From contig CM051457.1 of the NCBI GenBank assembly GCA_028274465.1, positions 104,717,982-104,781,981 on the forward strand: 64,000 nt of DNA, written 5' to 3'. Positions within the stretch are counted from its first letter, which is position 1. Each line of letters starts with the position of its first letter. The position numbers and the translations under genes are program-made. The stretch is from Plantago ovata. Taxonomy: Eukaryota; Streptophyta; Magnoliopsida; Lamiales; Plantaginaceae. The notes beneath the pieces were generated by a model that ran no database searches, had not been told where the DNA came from, and worked only from the letters and a program-made list of their open reading frames with translations. Positions 12,828 to 25,742 of this stretch are shown here, piece after piece.

Positions 12828-13257
12828 TGTTAGAACATAGGAGTTGAACCAGACAACACGTAGGAGTTAAACCAGAACAGGTTAACTCCTTGGTCAACAC
12901 CGCCAGTGTAGAGATAAAGACAAGTTTGGTGAACTGGAAAGGAGTCAAAACACGCTCCAAGGAAGTGAACTAACAGAAGCAACGAATCTAGAAATACCTA
13001 GATTAGAGACCAACTTGGACTGCAATTCTCTGCCTCCAAAACAGAGAGATAAACGAGAGAGAAAGAAAGAAGATCTGGACTCTTATATAGATAAGATTGT
13101 ACGAGTTTTATGTAAATCTAGTTAGTTGAAAGGTGTATAGACTAGTATAAATAGAAAGCATTGTACTACGATTCTTTTCACGCAATAATTCTGAGAAAGG
13201 TAATACTAACTTACTTCCTCGTAAATCATCAATCACTCGTCAATATTTTTCTTTACA
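12828..13257 (+). repeat. 3' LTR of the copia element
   Basis: About 430 bases from TGTTAGAACATAGG to TTTACA, directly after the RNase H remnant and a purine-rich stretch (AAGATGGGA). It contains a TATA-like CTTATATAGATAA near 13080. The partner LTR is not in the window, so the borders rest on TG/CA ends and context. Confidence 0.65.
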
Positions 13258-13328
13258 CTTTCTGACAAATGTTTCTTTTTTAGATTTTTAGTGCAAAGCT
13301 TGAATATTCTTTTTCCAACGTGTGATAT

Positions 13329-13629
13329 CATGGACGGATTAGGGGTGCAACATATGAAATTACCAATATGCCCCCATTCATATATTTTTGTGTATTTTTA
13401 TTTTTATGTTATTAAATTTTTTGTGTGACTTGATGGTTGTTTGGAGAAAATTGAACTTTCCAAGTTATAAAACTTCATGGGTTCTAGTCCTTCTGTAAGC
13501 ATTTTACTTTTTCTTGTTTTACTTCTATATTTACTTTTTTTTTTCTTGTTTTACTTCGAGTTTTACCTATTAATTTTTGCTTCACATAATTTGTGCTACC
13601 CCTTACAAAAGTTTTTGCGTCCGTCCCTG
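13329..13629. mobile_element. hAT-like MITE with perfect 8-bp target duplication
   Basis: 301 bases between CATGGACGGA and its near inverse TCCGTCCCTG, flanked on both sides by TGTGATAT (13321-13328 and 13630-13637). Eight-base duplications and short CAxGG-type ends fit the hAT superfamily. It has no coding capacity, so it is non-autonomous. Confidence 0.7.
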
Positions 13630-13637
13630 TGTGATAT

Positions 13638-14342
13638 ATCAAGCTTTTTTTTAATGCTAGATGGTTAACAACATGTGTCTGTCACAGAGGAGAGGGTGTG
13701 TCATTGATTAGGTACCTAATATCTAAAAAGACTAAAATGAAAAAAGAAATTTATAACAATTGACACTTGTGAAGAATATTATTATTAAGGCTGAAGACGT
13801 ACTAAATGCAAATCATAAATACTACACACAAGTGAATAATTTTATTATTAAGGCCTATGACTAAATTGAAAATTATAAATACTAGCGAAGTCGAACTAAA
13901 GAGTGTGGCAAAAGTGTGTTTCCATTTATAAAGCTCATTATTTACATTTTGACCACAAAACATATGTACGCCTAATCTAGATTAAACCAAGTTTAGTTCA
14001 GTTCAAATTTCATAGTCGCATTATCTTGAAAATGAACCCTGAATTTTCTTGAGTGGTAGTTCAATTAACTTACGTTTAAGTTTAGTTCGATTCAAATTTG
14101 TTGAGACAAAAAGAATAAGATCTAAATTACTAAGATAAAAATTATAAGATGCCAAGATATAAATTTCGAAATGCAAAGAGCAAAACTGCAATTTCCAACA
14201 TACGACACCGTTCAAAGACCAAACTATTCACAAGATGTTCCTCTATTTGGGTTTTCAATCAAATTTTTCATCAAATCAATAAATCTTAGGGTTTAAAGTT
14301 TAAACTCACTTGTTCGATCGAGGAAGAAAGCTCCGTACAAAC
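13638..14342. other. Intergenic and upstream region of DDRGK1
   Basis: AT-rich with no gene visible. It contains a loose repeat around AAATTATAAATACTA (13815-13890) and probably the DDRGK1 promoter and 5' UTR near 14200-14342. No confident TATA box was chosen. Confidence 0.4.
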
Positions 14343-16575
14343 ATGGAGGACATTATCGTGGCCGTAATCATGATGATCTTCATGTTATCTTTGATTCCAC
14401 TTTACATCTGGAGGCGCCGTGCCGATTCTCGCCCTGATCACCAGCATGAAGATGAGCCTCAGGTACAATCAATCAATCAATCAGTAATTTTCTCCATTGT
14501 TAATTTCGTTATTAGCTCTGTATCTCGTTGCATATTTAATTTTTTAATGATTTATTTTCAAAGGCTTTTAGCTGTAATTCTATTGAAGCTATTGAACTGT
14601 GGTTTAATTTTAGGTCGTACAAGGGGAAAGAGCAGTTAGAGCTACTGGTAATGCTCGTCGAATGCGTAGAAGAGCTGCTGCAGCTTCGACTTCTGCAAGC
14701 ACGTCGGCAGACGTGGAAGGTGTGTATTTGTGAAATGGAATGTGGCATTGTTTGTAATTGTTTTGGAGTGTATTCTTAAGTTTAATCTCGACTGCGATAG
14801 TAGATTGGTTTAATAAGTAGTATCGGTTTGCTCGTTGCACTTTTGGCAGTTTAAGTAGGTAGCATGACAGATAGTGCCTTAAGATTTTAGTTCAACCATG
14901 TGAGAGATGGAAGAGTTTGTTGCTATTCACTGATACTATGATACGGTTTTATTATTCCATTCGAACCATCTATCTTTAGTATTCATGTCTTAGTTGATGC
15001 TGTATATGTACGAAAGAAAATATGTACCGATATGCGCTTCTTGACCTAAAAGAGTGTTTGTAGCTGTTTTTCCAATAGAAGTGGAACAGTCCCACTGATG
15101 ACTGAACTCGTGCTTCGTTATTATCTTATGAGGATTACTTCATGATATTATATGATACAGAAACACTTGATGAAAGTGACGAAGAGGCAGAAGGCCAGCA
15201 TGCTAGAGCAACAAAGAAAAAGGAAAAGAAAAGACAAGAGCGGGAAGCCCAACGTCAGGTGAAGTTTTATATCTTGAACCAATTTCCAGTTTTGATTTAT
15301 ATGAGCTAGGTTGCAAAAAAAAACTATGCAATAATCAACAATTAAATCTAAAACAGCAGAACTGTATATTCATTTGTGAATCTAATTCTACACCAGTATT
15401 TTATTTGTTGGAATACCATTCATGTATTGACTTCTTACAACTGTTTGTTAAGGCTGACGAGGCTGCACGCGGGTCAAGGAAAACAAAACAAGATTATTAT
15501 GATGAGATGAGGAGAAAGAAAGATGAGGAGCGTGAAGCTCATGAACGAATGCTGGTAAGTTTAAGTTGGGATAAATTATTATTGTTTTTGTTTTATTCAT
15601 ATTATTTACCATTTAAAAGCTAATTCAGATATCATTTGTTTTAGGAAGAAGAAGCCAAAGCCCGGAAAGCCAAGGAGGAAGAAGCTGCTGCATTAGAGTT
15701 TGATCAGTGGAAAGGAGCGTTCTCTGTTGATGCTGAAGGGACAACAGAAAATGAAGTGCAAGATGGAAGCCAGGGATTGCTCTATGATTTTGTTGAATAC
15801 ATCAAGGTGGTTATTTTTGCTTTCAACTTCCAATTTTATTTTGTGTATGACCATATTTCTCTTTGTTTTATGCACGATGCCTAGATCAAGTTTCATGATA
15901 AACGGAAAATAGTGTTTCTTATTTCGTGGATCTCTATTATACTACTAAATTACTTGTTGTCTGCTATAGATTGGTAGTCAAGAGATGCATTTACGTTGAT
16001 CCTTCTCATCTTTATCATATGATATGCAGAAGCATAAGTGTGTTCCGCTGGAAGATATTGCTGCAGAGTTTAAATTACGAACTCAGGTAGGTCTTAATCC
16101 GATTGAGTAATTATAGTTATGATATGTTGTTCGACTGTGATCTGTTCTCATGCAGTATGCTTACATTTTTATTTTATTTTTCGCTTTTTCGTGCAGGATT
16201 GTATCAATCGCATAACCTCCCTGGAAGATATGGGTATGTTCTTTCCTGTTTATGTGTAGCTCTGAGTTCGACATATACATATTCCTATCGAATTCAATGC
16301 AAAAGATATGATTTGTGTCCTTATTTATTTAGATTTATAACCTTACAGAAAAATTGTGTTGTTTATCAGGAAGATTATCTGGTGTAATGGACGATCGTGG
16401 TAAATACATATACATATCATTGGAAGAAATGAAAGCTGTTGCTGACTACATCAAGCGTGAAGGTCGAGTCAGCATTGCGCACCTTGCCAGCAAGTCCAAT
16501 CAATTTATAGATTTGGAGCCAAAAACACAATCAGTTGAAGATATCAGCAGCATAGAGGAAATCACGTTTGATTGA
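14343..16575 (+). CDS. DDRGK1: DDRGK domain-containing protein 1 (UFMylation adaptor)
   Basis: Eight exons: 14343-14462, 14614-14719, 15161-15258, 15453-15554, 15645-15806, 16030-16086, 16197-16233, 16370-16575; 888 bases, 295 residues, with matching phases throughout. An N-terminal membrane anchor (residues about 4-22) is followed by a basic stretch, a long charged Lys/Glu/Arg coiled coil (about 75-160), and a C-terminal winged-helix-like domain containing the name-giving DDRGK near residue 240. Family knowledge: DDRGK1/UFBP1 sits in the ER membrane, recruits the UFL1 ligase complex and is itself UFMylated, acting in ER homeostasis and ribosome quality control. Length matches plant homologues. 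The start is the first ATG of exon 1 with the anchor directly after it. Confidence 0.93.
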
Positions 16576-17152
16576 TAATGTGGATACATGAGCTATTGCA
16601 GATTATAACTTTTATCTGCTGAATGCAAATGTTTCATTGTTACTGATAGGAGCTTTTCTGTCTAATAGCTGTGGGAATGTAACGCATAGGTTCATGTCAT
16701 GTAAGTTCACTTGGTGAAGAATCTACAAAATGTTGGCAGGTTTTTGTTCCGCATTGACTCGTTTATGTGTCTGATGTACCCATTCACCATCTGCATATAC
16801 TGACTGGTGCTTTTGGAAATACAAGAAGTCTATCAGCATATTGTACACTTAACATTTCTACATTCCAATTACAACAAAAATGTCACTAATACAATAATAT
16901 CCGAGACCTTTGTTGGTCTGGACTCTGGAAAGTGGATAGGTAAAATAAGAAAAAAGAATAAAAAAATAAAAAATCAAACATATTAAACATATTTAATGAT
17001 ACAGATGAAGTTACACGTCAATCCTCATGGATCTACATCTCGTGGATTATGTTACAAATCATAATTGGCGCAAGCTGCACACAGTCACATGCCAGGTGAC
17101 TCATTGTAGTCGCTCCTTAGTAAAGAGGCCACAAGCGCTGAATTTTCCACTT
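16576..17152. other. Convergent 3' intergenic region, DDRGK1 and TBC
   Basis: Contains the 3' UTRs of two convergent genes. No other gene or repeat is visible apart from an A-rich tract near 16945-16975. Confidence 0.4.
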
Positions 17153-20100
17153 TCATGCAGCATTTTTCGCCTACACTAACATTAGGTGAGGAGAAAGTTA
17201 AGTTCACAACATAAATCACACATATAAACATAGCTGTATTTATCGAATAGCAAGTTTGCGCGTGTTCCATACTTGCAGGGGAATGCAAGTTCTTTTAGGC
17301 ATTTAAAGTTGGAACCTAGCTCTGATTTGACTCAGAAGAATCAAAACTAAGTTCTTTTAGGCATTTAAAGTTGGAACCTAGCTCTGATTTGACTCAGAAG
17401 AACCAAAACTACTCTATTAACGGACGGGAATGGCATTTTACCTGTTGTTTTAAATATGTACTTATTGAAGAACATGTAAAATTTCCCTACATATTGAAGA
17501 ACATGTAAAATTTCCCCTAGTCAAGGAATGAAGGAGAAAGAGCATATGTGCAAAAAACAAGACCAACCATGAGATAAACTCCAGGGTTGCAATTCACCAC
17601 AAGAGACAAGTTCTACACTATAATTAGATGAGAGGGCTAAGATGCCACTGGTTCAGCGTTCCTTACACAATCAACTGATTATTTATTTGTTTAATTACTT
17701 TTAGTTTGAGTCCAAATACAGAGGCTGCTTGAAAACATCAAAACAATATAAGCTACATTAACTAGGAAAAGCAAGAAACTCCCCATTTCTCTAGCTAGGC
17801 AATAGTCACAAAAACATACCAAGTAACATATAAAATAGGAGTGCCAGAGTGGACACTCAGTTCAATACATGGCATGAAAGTATGGAATAACCAAATACTG
17901 TAGATAGCAAAATTTTGAGATTCTACAGCATGAACTAGGTGATCAAGTAAATACCTTTTTTAAATACTTCTTGTGAAGCTTCATAGCATGAATGCAAGCT
18001 TTTCTGGCATCAAGATTTCCAGTGATATCGTTCAGAATCTGAGGAAGAAAATATAACAAGATGAAATTAACAATCTGAGTGACAGATTATAATAATACAC
18101 AACCCAATGTTCAAAATGCAACAAGGTTATGATTGGTTTGCTAACATGAGAGAGCTATTCGATTAATAGTGTAATGGGAAAATTTGTAGGTCAGTGAACT
18201 AACCTTAACTACATCATCTAGCCCTCGGGCTTCTGTTAACAGTTTAGAACTTCGCTCCTTGAGGACACTGGCTACAAGAAAAACAGAAATAGGCAGAGGT
18301 TGAGAAACATTTTTGCCTCCACGTTTCTTGTACTCTCTTTCAAACTTGCCACATTGCTTTGATGACTTGTGCTTTCCTTTAGATCCCTCGGCCTTTTCAA
18401 TAGCTGATGCATGGTCCTCATAAATGGAATATACATCAGGATCATATTCTAGGGCCCACATCATCTGTAGAAATAGCCAATGAGGGGAAAAAAAAGGAGG
18501 TAAAAAGGGAAATGATAAGTTATCTGATCTAGGAATGCACAAGATGGAAGTGACAGAAATATCTTCATATAGAATAATGTTTGCTCTGAAGTTTCAGGTT
18601 ATTGAAAACAAAACTTTGTTTAAATTTTCGGGGAGATGTCTCATATACTATGTTTAAGAATTACAAGCAGTTTCATTGCAGTGGAAGAAAAGCTAAAAGT
18701 TTATGGAGGTTCAGCTGGAAACTGTAAAAACTGTAAACCATGAATCAGGGGTGTAATTAATTGAAAAGATATATTTTGGAGAAGAAAACCAGAAGTTACA
18801 TTGCATCCAGGTACAACAATTATCAGGCAAAAGTGAAAGATGTGAAAATTACCTCCCAGAGGTATAATGAGTCACCAAAAGAGAATTCCCGACGAAACAA
18901 AACCATAAGCATTCGAAAAGCAAAGAGATAATCACCCCCTCCTAGGGTTTCTGTTCCAAAACAAGAAAAAACATGTTATATACTTTCTTGTAAAGGCAAT
19001 GTGGTAGAACCTCTTTAAATTAATACTCGAAAAAATTAATAACCTTTTATTAATTAAGGCTTTTATCCAATTCTGACTCATTCACATGTTAAATTTATCT
19101 CCCAATTTGGAAAGTGCATACTTTTGTAATAGTCTTCTTAGTAGTTCAATATGCACATAAAGTGGTATCCATTTGCAGAATCATAGAGCTTTAAGGAAAT
19201 CTTGTAATATGAAAAACTACACAATTACTAATTTGTTGAAATGCTAACATATGTCTGAAGGTTCAGTAAAGACGGGTATCATGGTGATAGTATAAATGGT
19301 AGAGGACATACCTAGGTGCTTATGAAGTTTTGGATCAATAATTTGTGTAACAGAGGCTAGATTATGCAGCTGGGTCTCGACCCCCACAGAGCTTTCGGTG
19401 CATCTGAAATTTCCTCGCTTTAAAATTTCAATGAACAAGTACCATAATTAGAAGTTTAGAAGAAGTCATGATGAAAGGACATCGGGAAACTTTACAATGT
19501 CCATAGTACTACAAAAAGTAAACTAAACATGGGGAGTCGATATTTCAGAAACTGTGAAACATTTAGAAAGAGCAAAAACAGAATGTATTCTATATGGAGG
19601 TCCATACGGGGATATATGCCACAGGAAGCATTAACCTGTTGTTACTAGAAGATTGAAGGTAAAACAAAGCGAACGATGCAACTCAGACGATCTGATTTTT
19701 ACTAATTTGCCTTTTGTATGGTTAAACAACCACAACATGGATGTACACTACTCCCTCCATCCCAGAACAGTTACAACATTCACTATTCACATTGCATTCT
19801 GAAAAATATATTAAAAATAGATATTTTTTAAACATGAAGAATATTACTGAATGTTATTTTATATGATGAATGAATAGAATAATGGAGATCTAAACGGGCT
19901 TACTTTAATTCTTAATTTTCTAACGGTAAATAATTGTCCCTTTGTCCGGACCGCCCAAAGAAGTACAACATCGGAACTGTTCTGGGACGGAGCAAGTATA
20001 AGTTATCAAGAGTAGTTTTTTTCATACTTTTGTAGTGTCATATTTAATACATTGCCTATTATATTTTAGAGATAGTTATTCCATCTAAACAACGTATAAT

Positions 20101-23100
20101 TGACAAAATAAAAAAATAAAAAAATATAAAAATTGCAGGTTACAGAATTACATGAAGATAATTCTCATAAAAGCAGGAAGTTATGGGCAATCCTATGGTT
20201 CACTTGGAAAAATATATAAGTAGATAATTATAATTTGGAAACATAAAAAACTATATCATTATATGAATACAAAAAAGAAATAGAAATTATACCAATCTCC
20301 TCATCAAGCGCTCAAAGCACCAAAATGCATCTGCTTCATCTTCAAGAAGCATAATCATCGGAGAGCAGAGATCACTCATACCTGCAAAATAAACAAGAAC
20401 TACACATGAAATCTTCCACTCCCGATAACATGCCTAACTGTTTTACTTAGTTGAATGCTCAACATACTATACATATTATTTGAGCTAAGAAGCACCATGT
20501 ATTGGACATGTAGGCCAGGAATTAAACTAGTGGGGGCAAAGGCAAAAGCAATAATAATTTTTTGTATTGTGTGAGTATATTATACAAACATATCGATATA
20601 TCGTCACAAAGTTCATAACTGTTCTTGGCGAGGACTCATGTTTTTTAATCGTTTAAACAAAACTTCATTCTTGATTATAGCAAAAACATCGTTCTCAATA
20701 TTTTATTCGGATGTGCAACTAATTTTACTCGTTTATTTGAAAGGCTTAAATGGAAAGGAGGAGAATTTTTGAGCATTTGTTGTTTATTTAGTCCAAAATA
20801 ATAAGGTTCAATGTCCACAAAACTCAAATTAAGAAATGAAGGACTTAATTTGAATACTAAAAATTTCTAGAGGGGGCAGGATAATTTTTTAGAGGGGGCA
20901 AATGTAAATACTCTATATATGGTACTAAAGAGAGAAAAAAATTTGAGTGGGGGCACACCATGGTGGCCTCGCCCCTGTGTACCTATGATGGTGGAAACCT
21001 TTGTCATAATCTTTTAAAGAGAAACCATTCCAAAAACTAAAAGATTGCACAAATGGGAGAGGCAGGTGACAAACTAGACAAGCTAAACGCCTTAAATGAT
21101 GCAGAACCTAAGAATACCTAAGAAAACAAATCAATTGAGTCGATCGTCACAGACTCACCTTGGCAGTACCCAACATCAGAATCAAACCAGGCGTAGACAG
21201 AAAGAATATCCCAGAGTTTCGAGAGATTTTCCTGCTTCTCATAGAACACAAGCGTCCGGTCTGTTCGGGCCACATCAAGACCTGGGGAAAATATAATCCA
21301 AAAGAATGAATCGTCGCTAATATAACAAAAAGTCATAAACATGTAAATATCTTCGTGCGTGATGTGTGGGCGTGTACTTTGCGGTCATCAGAGAAGACAA
21401 AGCTATTAAAAACATATCCATGCACATCAACCAACCAATCTGATGTAATGTGAGTTTCCATTGAATTTCTTTCTTGTCTGGAGGACCATCTTGATTGTGT
21501 TGTCTTGCCATTTGGGAAGCATCTGCAATTGCCATATTAAGCTTCATATTAGTAACTAATGTTTGCTGTATCTTTCATCCTATTGCTCTCGATTATCGGA
21601 CATTTCAACATTTACCATTTACATTATATTTCTTACCAAGATTAGTTTGCTGAAGTACAATGGGATCCATAATAGGTTCACCACGTTCTGTTATTATTGG
21701 TGCAGTGACATACTTCCCACTTCCAATCAAGGGAAACATTTCTCGACACTCTTCTTTCAATCTTGCATATTGCACTCTGAAAGAAGGCACAATATAAATC
21801 AGAATTAGACAGAAGTTACTGATATTTAGGGGGTATTTACAACAGCTTCAACTTATTAAGGAGTTTAATTAAATAAGAACTTGTTAAAAGTGGCTTATTA
21901 GAAAATTCGGGGGTGTTTGCAAACACTACTTCAAATTTAAAGAAGTTACAAAAAATTGCTTTCAAACTCAACTTTTTAATGAAAACCAACTTTAGAAGTT
22001 GCGTAGTCCAAATTAACTTCTCACAACTTTAACTTATCCATCTTAATTTTAGAGAATCTGCTAGCTCATATGTTGTTGCAATCACCCCGTAGTCTGGGAG
22101 ATGGGTGGGGCAGGGTTGGGATTAACATACCATAGAAGCACTACTAAGCAATCTACATAACATTCGTGAGCCAGGAAATCTCAGACGGAAATAATGTTGA
22201 CATTAATGAGCTAATATAACTACTAGCATACTTCTCATTAGTGAACCTTTGCTTCTTCCTCCTTTTTTTTTTTGGAATTCGGTTGTTGACAAAGGAAGGT
22301 ACTGTAATTCTCTTAACTGGAATCAGGATTTATAATCATATCTCTTGATTATAAATTTAGGGTGCATGTGCTTGTAATCTCTAATTTATGCTAGAAGCCA
22401 AACTTCAGTTTTGGCATTCAGACCTACAATAAATATGAGTTGTATGTACCATAGAATAGTACCTCCTTCGCTGTCGTATTTGGTCTCGTTCATCAAAAGT
22501 GCTCATAGGATCGAAACAACCCAACAAGAACTCCCAGACTTCACCTCTAATTGACGGGTGAATCCCCTATTTTGCACCAAGTTCAAACTGATCATTTTCA
22601 GGAATACATTCATATATGTGATCTAAGATGAACAAAAAAACTTATCATGTCCCAGAAAAACTTCCTGATGTAATGAAAAAAATTTAAGTGGGTAAATAAA
22701 AAGTTAAAAAAAAAAAAAACGAAAATCAATTATGAGGAAAAAGGAAGATATCAAGAAAATCAGATTGACTTCAAAATTATCACAAATAATCTCTCCTCGG
22801 ATAAGTTTTGGAATCGACTATCTACTTTGAAGTTTCTCGAAACTCCATAGAAAGTAGTGATCCAAAGTTTCTCATGCTTAGTTTTGAATACCTTTAGTAA
22901 TACACACAATAAAATATGAAGCATACCCCTCGTTGAATTCGACTGAGAACTTGGCCTATATCAACACGACCTTCAGAAGATAAAACTGAATTCCATTTCC
23001 GGGGACTCAAAGTTTTACCAGCCTAATACAAGTAGAAAAAGAATATATTAAATGTAGGTTAAAAGAATAAAAAATGCAGAACTAAACAAACTAAAATTAA

Positions 23101-23948
23101 AGAATCCATACAAACTTCCAGAAGGTGTAGTTAATATCCATCAGCAATCTAGACTTCGGTTTAGGATATGTACTGTTATCACGGAATAAATTGTGCTATT
23201 TGTCCGACTAAGAAGCTACAGCTACTGGTGTCATTTTGGATACTAGATAGAGCAAAAAAAACCTATTGTATATCATGAAGAACATTTACGTTTTAAAGAA
23301 AGCAATCCCTTAAGACCTCTTCCCGACTAAAACAAGTCATTCTTGACCTGCTGTGGACTTCCAAGCACCTCTATCGTTAAGTAGCATCAGAAGCACTTCT
23401 TTTTCAAGTTTAAAGAGACGGTCATGATAACTCCTTAAATACCAACAGTCTATCTCAAGACCCATAACACTAAAATCCCTTTTATATAATCTACACGCCT
23501 CCTTCATCTACTAACATACTACACGAAACTTATAAATACACACTGCCCTTTACCTGACACTTGAACCAAAAGCCCTAGACCAGTACCACACAGCAAAATG
23601 AGGAAGACCAACAGCTGAAAATTAACATAAAACCCTGCCTCCCAAATGAAGTCGTAAAGGAAGTCAATACTATAACAAATCAAAAGCAACCTACTGAACA
23701 CACACCAATTCTGACATTTTTTTTTTTTTTTTTTTTTTTTTTTTGTTTAGCTTAAGACTTGAGAATCTGCTACAGTAGACATGAAAAACCAATCAAACAC
23801 ACACCATAACTTGAAAATCACTAAATTAGGTAATAATCCAAATACATCCAACAACTCCAATTTACACATTACTAACTCTTTTTTAATTAATAGACATAAG
23901 AAACCAAACATCAAAACACAAGTAATACACGAGATCACGAAGAGAAAT

Positions 23949-23989
<41 letters not shown>

Positions 23990-24079
23990 GATCCTGAACT
24001 TGCTGGGCGGGACATCATGAGCGTATTCCGGGCGAACTTGATAGTAGTCATCAGCTGGAATTCCAGTTACCTTCCACAT
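17153..24079 (-). CDS. GYP7/TBC1D15-like Rab GTPase-activating protein
   Basis: Twelve exons (minus): 24079-23987, 23022-22927, 22566-22463, 21776-21637, 21522-21436, 21281-21159, 20381-20293, 19417-19312, 18941-18853, 18464-18204, 18038-17955, 17170-17153; 1290 bases, 429 residues, all phases matching. The TBC domain starts after IQRGGIHPSIRGEVWEFLLG. The arginine finger lies in IGLDVARTDRT and the glutamine finger in GYCQGM, both intact; later blocks include GGDYLFAFRMLMVLFRREFS and LYLWEMMWALEYDPD. Family knowledge: TBC proteins speed GTP hydrolysis on Rab GTPases and so switch off vesicle-traffic steps. The Rab partner is not readable here. The last 18-base exon was chosen for its AG site and phase and is the least certain; the rest is strong. 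Confidence 0.88.
17287..17410. repeat. 62-bp direct tandem duplication
   Basis: Two copies of a 62-base unit beginning AAGTTCTTTTAGGC, 17287-17348 and 17349-17410, differing by one base (AATCAAAACT versus AACCAAAACT). It lies in the last intron of the TBC gene. A second, smaller duplication (GAAGAACATGTAAAATTTCC) lies at about 17467-17513. Confidence 0.8.
19751..19996. mobile_element. Stowaway-like MITE in a TBC intron
   Basis: 246 bases bounded by CTCCCTCCATCCCAGAACAG and its inverse CTGTTCTGGGACGGAGCAAG, flanked by TA on each side (19749-19750 and 19997-19998). Ends starting CTCCCTCC with TA duplication define Tc1/mariner-derived Stowaway elements. It lies within the intron between exons 7 and 8. 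Confidence 0.85.
20508..20977. mobile_element. Degenerate hAT-like non-autonomous element
   Basis: The right end, GGTGGCCTCGCCCCTG, and the left block, GCCAGGAATTAAACTAGTGGG, match the usual layout of CAGGGGCGGAGCCAGG-type plant hAT derivatives, but the first bases of the left end are missing. Internal GGGGGCA repeats are present. No clear target duplication was found. Confidence 0.4.
21911..22088. repeat. Possible small MITE in a TBC intron
   Basis: The left end, GGGGGTGTTTGCAA, and the inverse of the right end, GGGGTGATTGCAA, look like terminal inverted repeats around an AT-rich core. No certain target duplication; offered as weak. Confidence 0.3.
23951..23985. repeat. TA microsatellite in TBC intron 1
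   Basis: About 17 TA units end directly at the 5' splice site of intron 1, which reads AAG/GTATATAT on the minus strand. Length variation here would alter bases next to the donor site. Confidence 0.85.
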
Positions 24080-24249
24080 TTGTTCTAACTATAAACTGAA
24101 CGAACTCAATTGAATTCACCAATTCGGAAGGTCCTCTGTGAAATTCAACGAATCGATGATGTGACAGAGAATTAGAATTGGACCTTCTGGAAGTCAATGG
24201 AGAGAAATTACAGCTTCATTTTGCCGTCTGATCGTCGTCTTCAATGGTA

Positions 24250-25640
24250 TGGTGGGTATGTATGACCTGTGTCTGTCTCTGTGATGTGATCAACCCGACC
24301 CGGTAGAAGGTCCGTTTTATACGGGGGAGTCTGGATTAATTTATTCTGGAAGACCAGCTGGAATATGACGTGCCAGTTGGGGGGATTGGGTCCCACTCGC
24401 CATTTTTCATGAGAGGTTTTATGTTAAGGTGAAAACCACGCGCTGTAATTGGCGAGTTTGTTATGGTAAAGTATTATTTAGGGGTGGTTAAATTAATTGA
24501 ATGCAGAAAAGTCTTTCTAGATGAACTGTGTTGTTATAAATGAAAGGTTTTGGTAGGACTTGGGAGGAAAAGGTCTTCTCCCTGGACAATCTAATAAAAA
24601 TTAGTATGACCAAATCATTGAGGAGGCTAATTACAATTATGACCAAATCATTGAGGACTATTTCATGAAACTTAGGACAGTATGATTGGGGGGTGATGGG
24701 TAGACATAACTACTTTAATAACTACTTTAACGTTGGCCGAGACCCGACCGTTTGGACCGGCACGATTATTGTTAAAACTGCTCTCTCAGTGAGTTCTCAC
24801 CACAAGAGATCAACTCGTGTCCTTAATATCACTACACATATCAATACATGCTCTTTATCACGTGAGCGCACCAAAACTTTACAATGGGTACATTCTAAAA
24901 TTACTTCTGAACAAGCACCAATTAAGGGTTTTTAATGAATTTCCAAAAAGATAAGTGCAAAGTTTTCAATCCATTTAAACTTTCTGAATTATTTGTAGTA
25001 TGAAAAATAATTAAACAAAAATGAATTGAGCGGTTGAACTAAAAACGTTGTTTTTCAAGACGTAGAGAACTGGACTCGAGTCCTTGATTATCATTGGTTA
25101 AGATCTTAAGGGTGTGTGAGATTAGATCACGAATCGCAGGATACCAATAGAGTTAACTGGGTCGAGGTACAAGACCCACAGATTATCAAGAATATCTTCT
25201 ACATCCCACATTTGAGTAGGAACTCAAGAAATGCAGTTACTGTAATTGGTTTGTCCTGTATGAGATGTCTGCTAATACAACTATACAAGTACCTTGTATG
25301 AGATGTCTGCTAATACAAGTACCTTGTTAAGGTTAATATGACCTTGTCTGTTCAAGATTATTTACATCTAGCTTGTGATTTGTGAATAACCTTTCCTATC
25401 CTATTCTACACGAGTGTTGAGGTAAAAGAGATTCAGGTACTTCTATTTCAGAAGTGCCAAGGCATCAAAAAGTTGTTGACATTAGTTCAAGTTTAGTATC
25501 AACTACCTTGCTGCAACCAAAAAAAGTAACAAGAAAAGTATGCTTTTAGTCACTAAAAGATGCCCTTTATGGCTTATTCTTTGCACCCAAACCCAAGTAC
25601 TATGAAAGAACAGAATCAAGATAAAAGCCACAACAAGCTT
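24250..25640. other. Divergent intergenic region between TBC and ENODL genes
   Basis: No convincing gene. Direct repeats of ATGACCAAATCATTGAGGA (about 24606 and 24639) and of TGTATGAGATGTCTGCTAAT (25257 and 25295) are present. Short open frames at 24693-24935 and 25116-25301 show no recognisable domain. The TBC promoter and 5' UTR should lie left of about 24300. Confidence 0.4.
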
Positions 25641-25678
25641 GAAAACCACATCTTCTACAGTTCTTGAAATCTAACACA

Positions 25679-25686
25679 TATAAATA
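25679..25686 (+). promoter_or_regulatory. TATA box of the ENODL gene
   Basis: TATAAATA, 57 bases before the chosen ATG. The surrounding block (25631-25740) is repeated upstream of the pseudogene copy at 29730-29870, where the TATA equivalent is altered to CTATATAC. Confidence 0.55.
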
Positions 25687-25742
25687 CACCTCTGGTACTT
25701 GTCCCCTCCAATAGCCTCAACCAAACATTAGTGTTGCCTGTT

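Larger units (their letters stand above)
9480..13257 (+). mobile_element. Decayed Ty1/copia element split by the Ty3 insertion
   Basis: The remaining part begins in the protease (WIIDSGASDH) directly at the Ty3 LTR border and continues through GAG-pre-integrase, integrase, reverse transcriptase and RNase H to a 3' LTR (12828-13257). The 5' LTR and gag must lie left of the Ty3 element, outside the window. Domain order (integrase before reverse transcriptase) is diagnostic of copia. Confidence 0.9.

Noticed and set aside
24693..24935. 80-codon frame between TBC and ENODL
   Set aside because: No recognisable motif, no splice or promoter context; left as intergenic.
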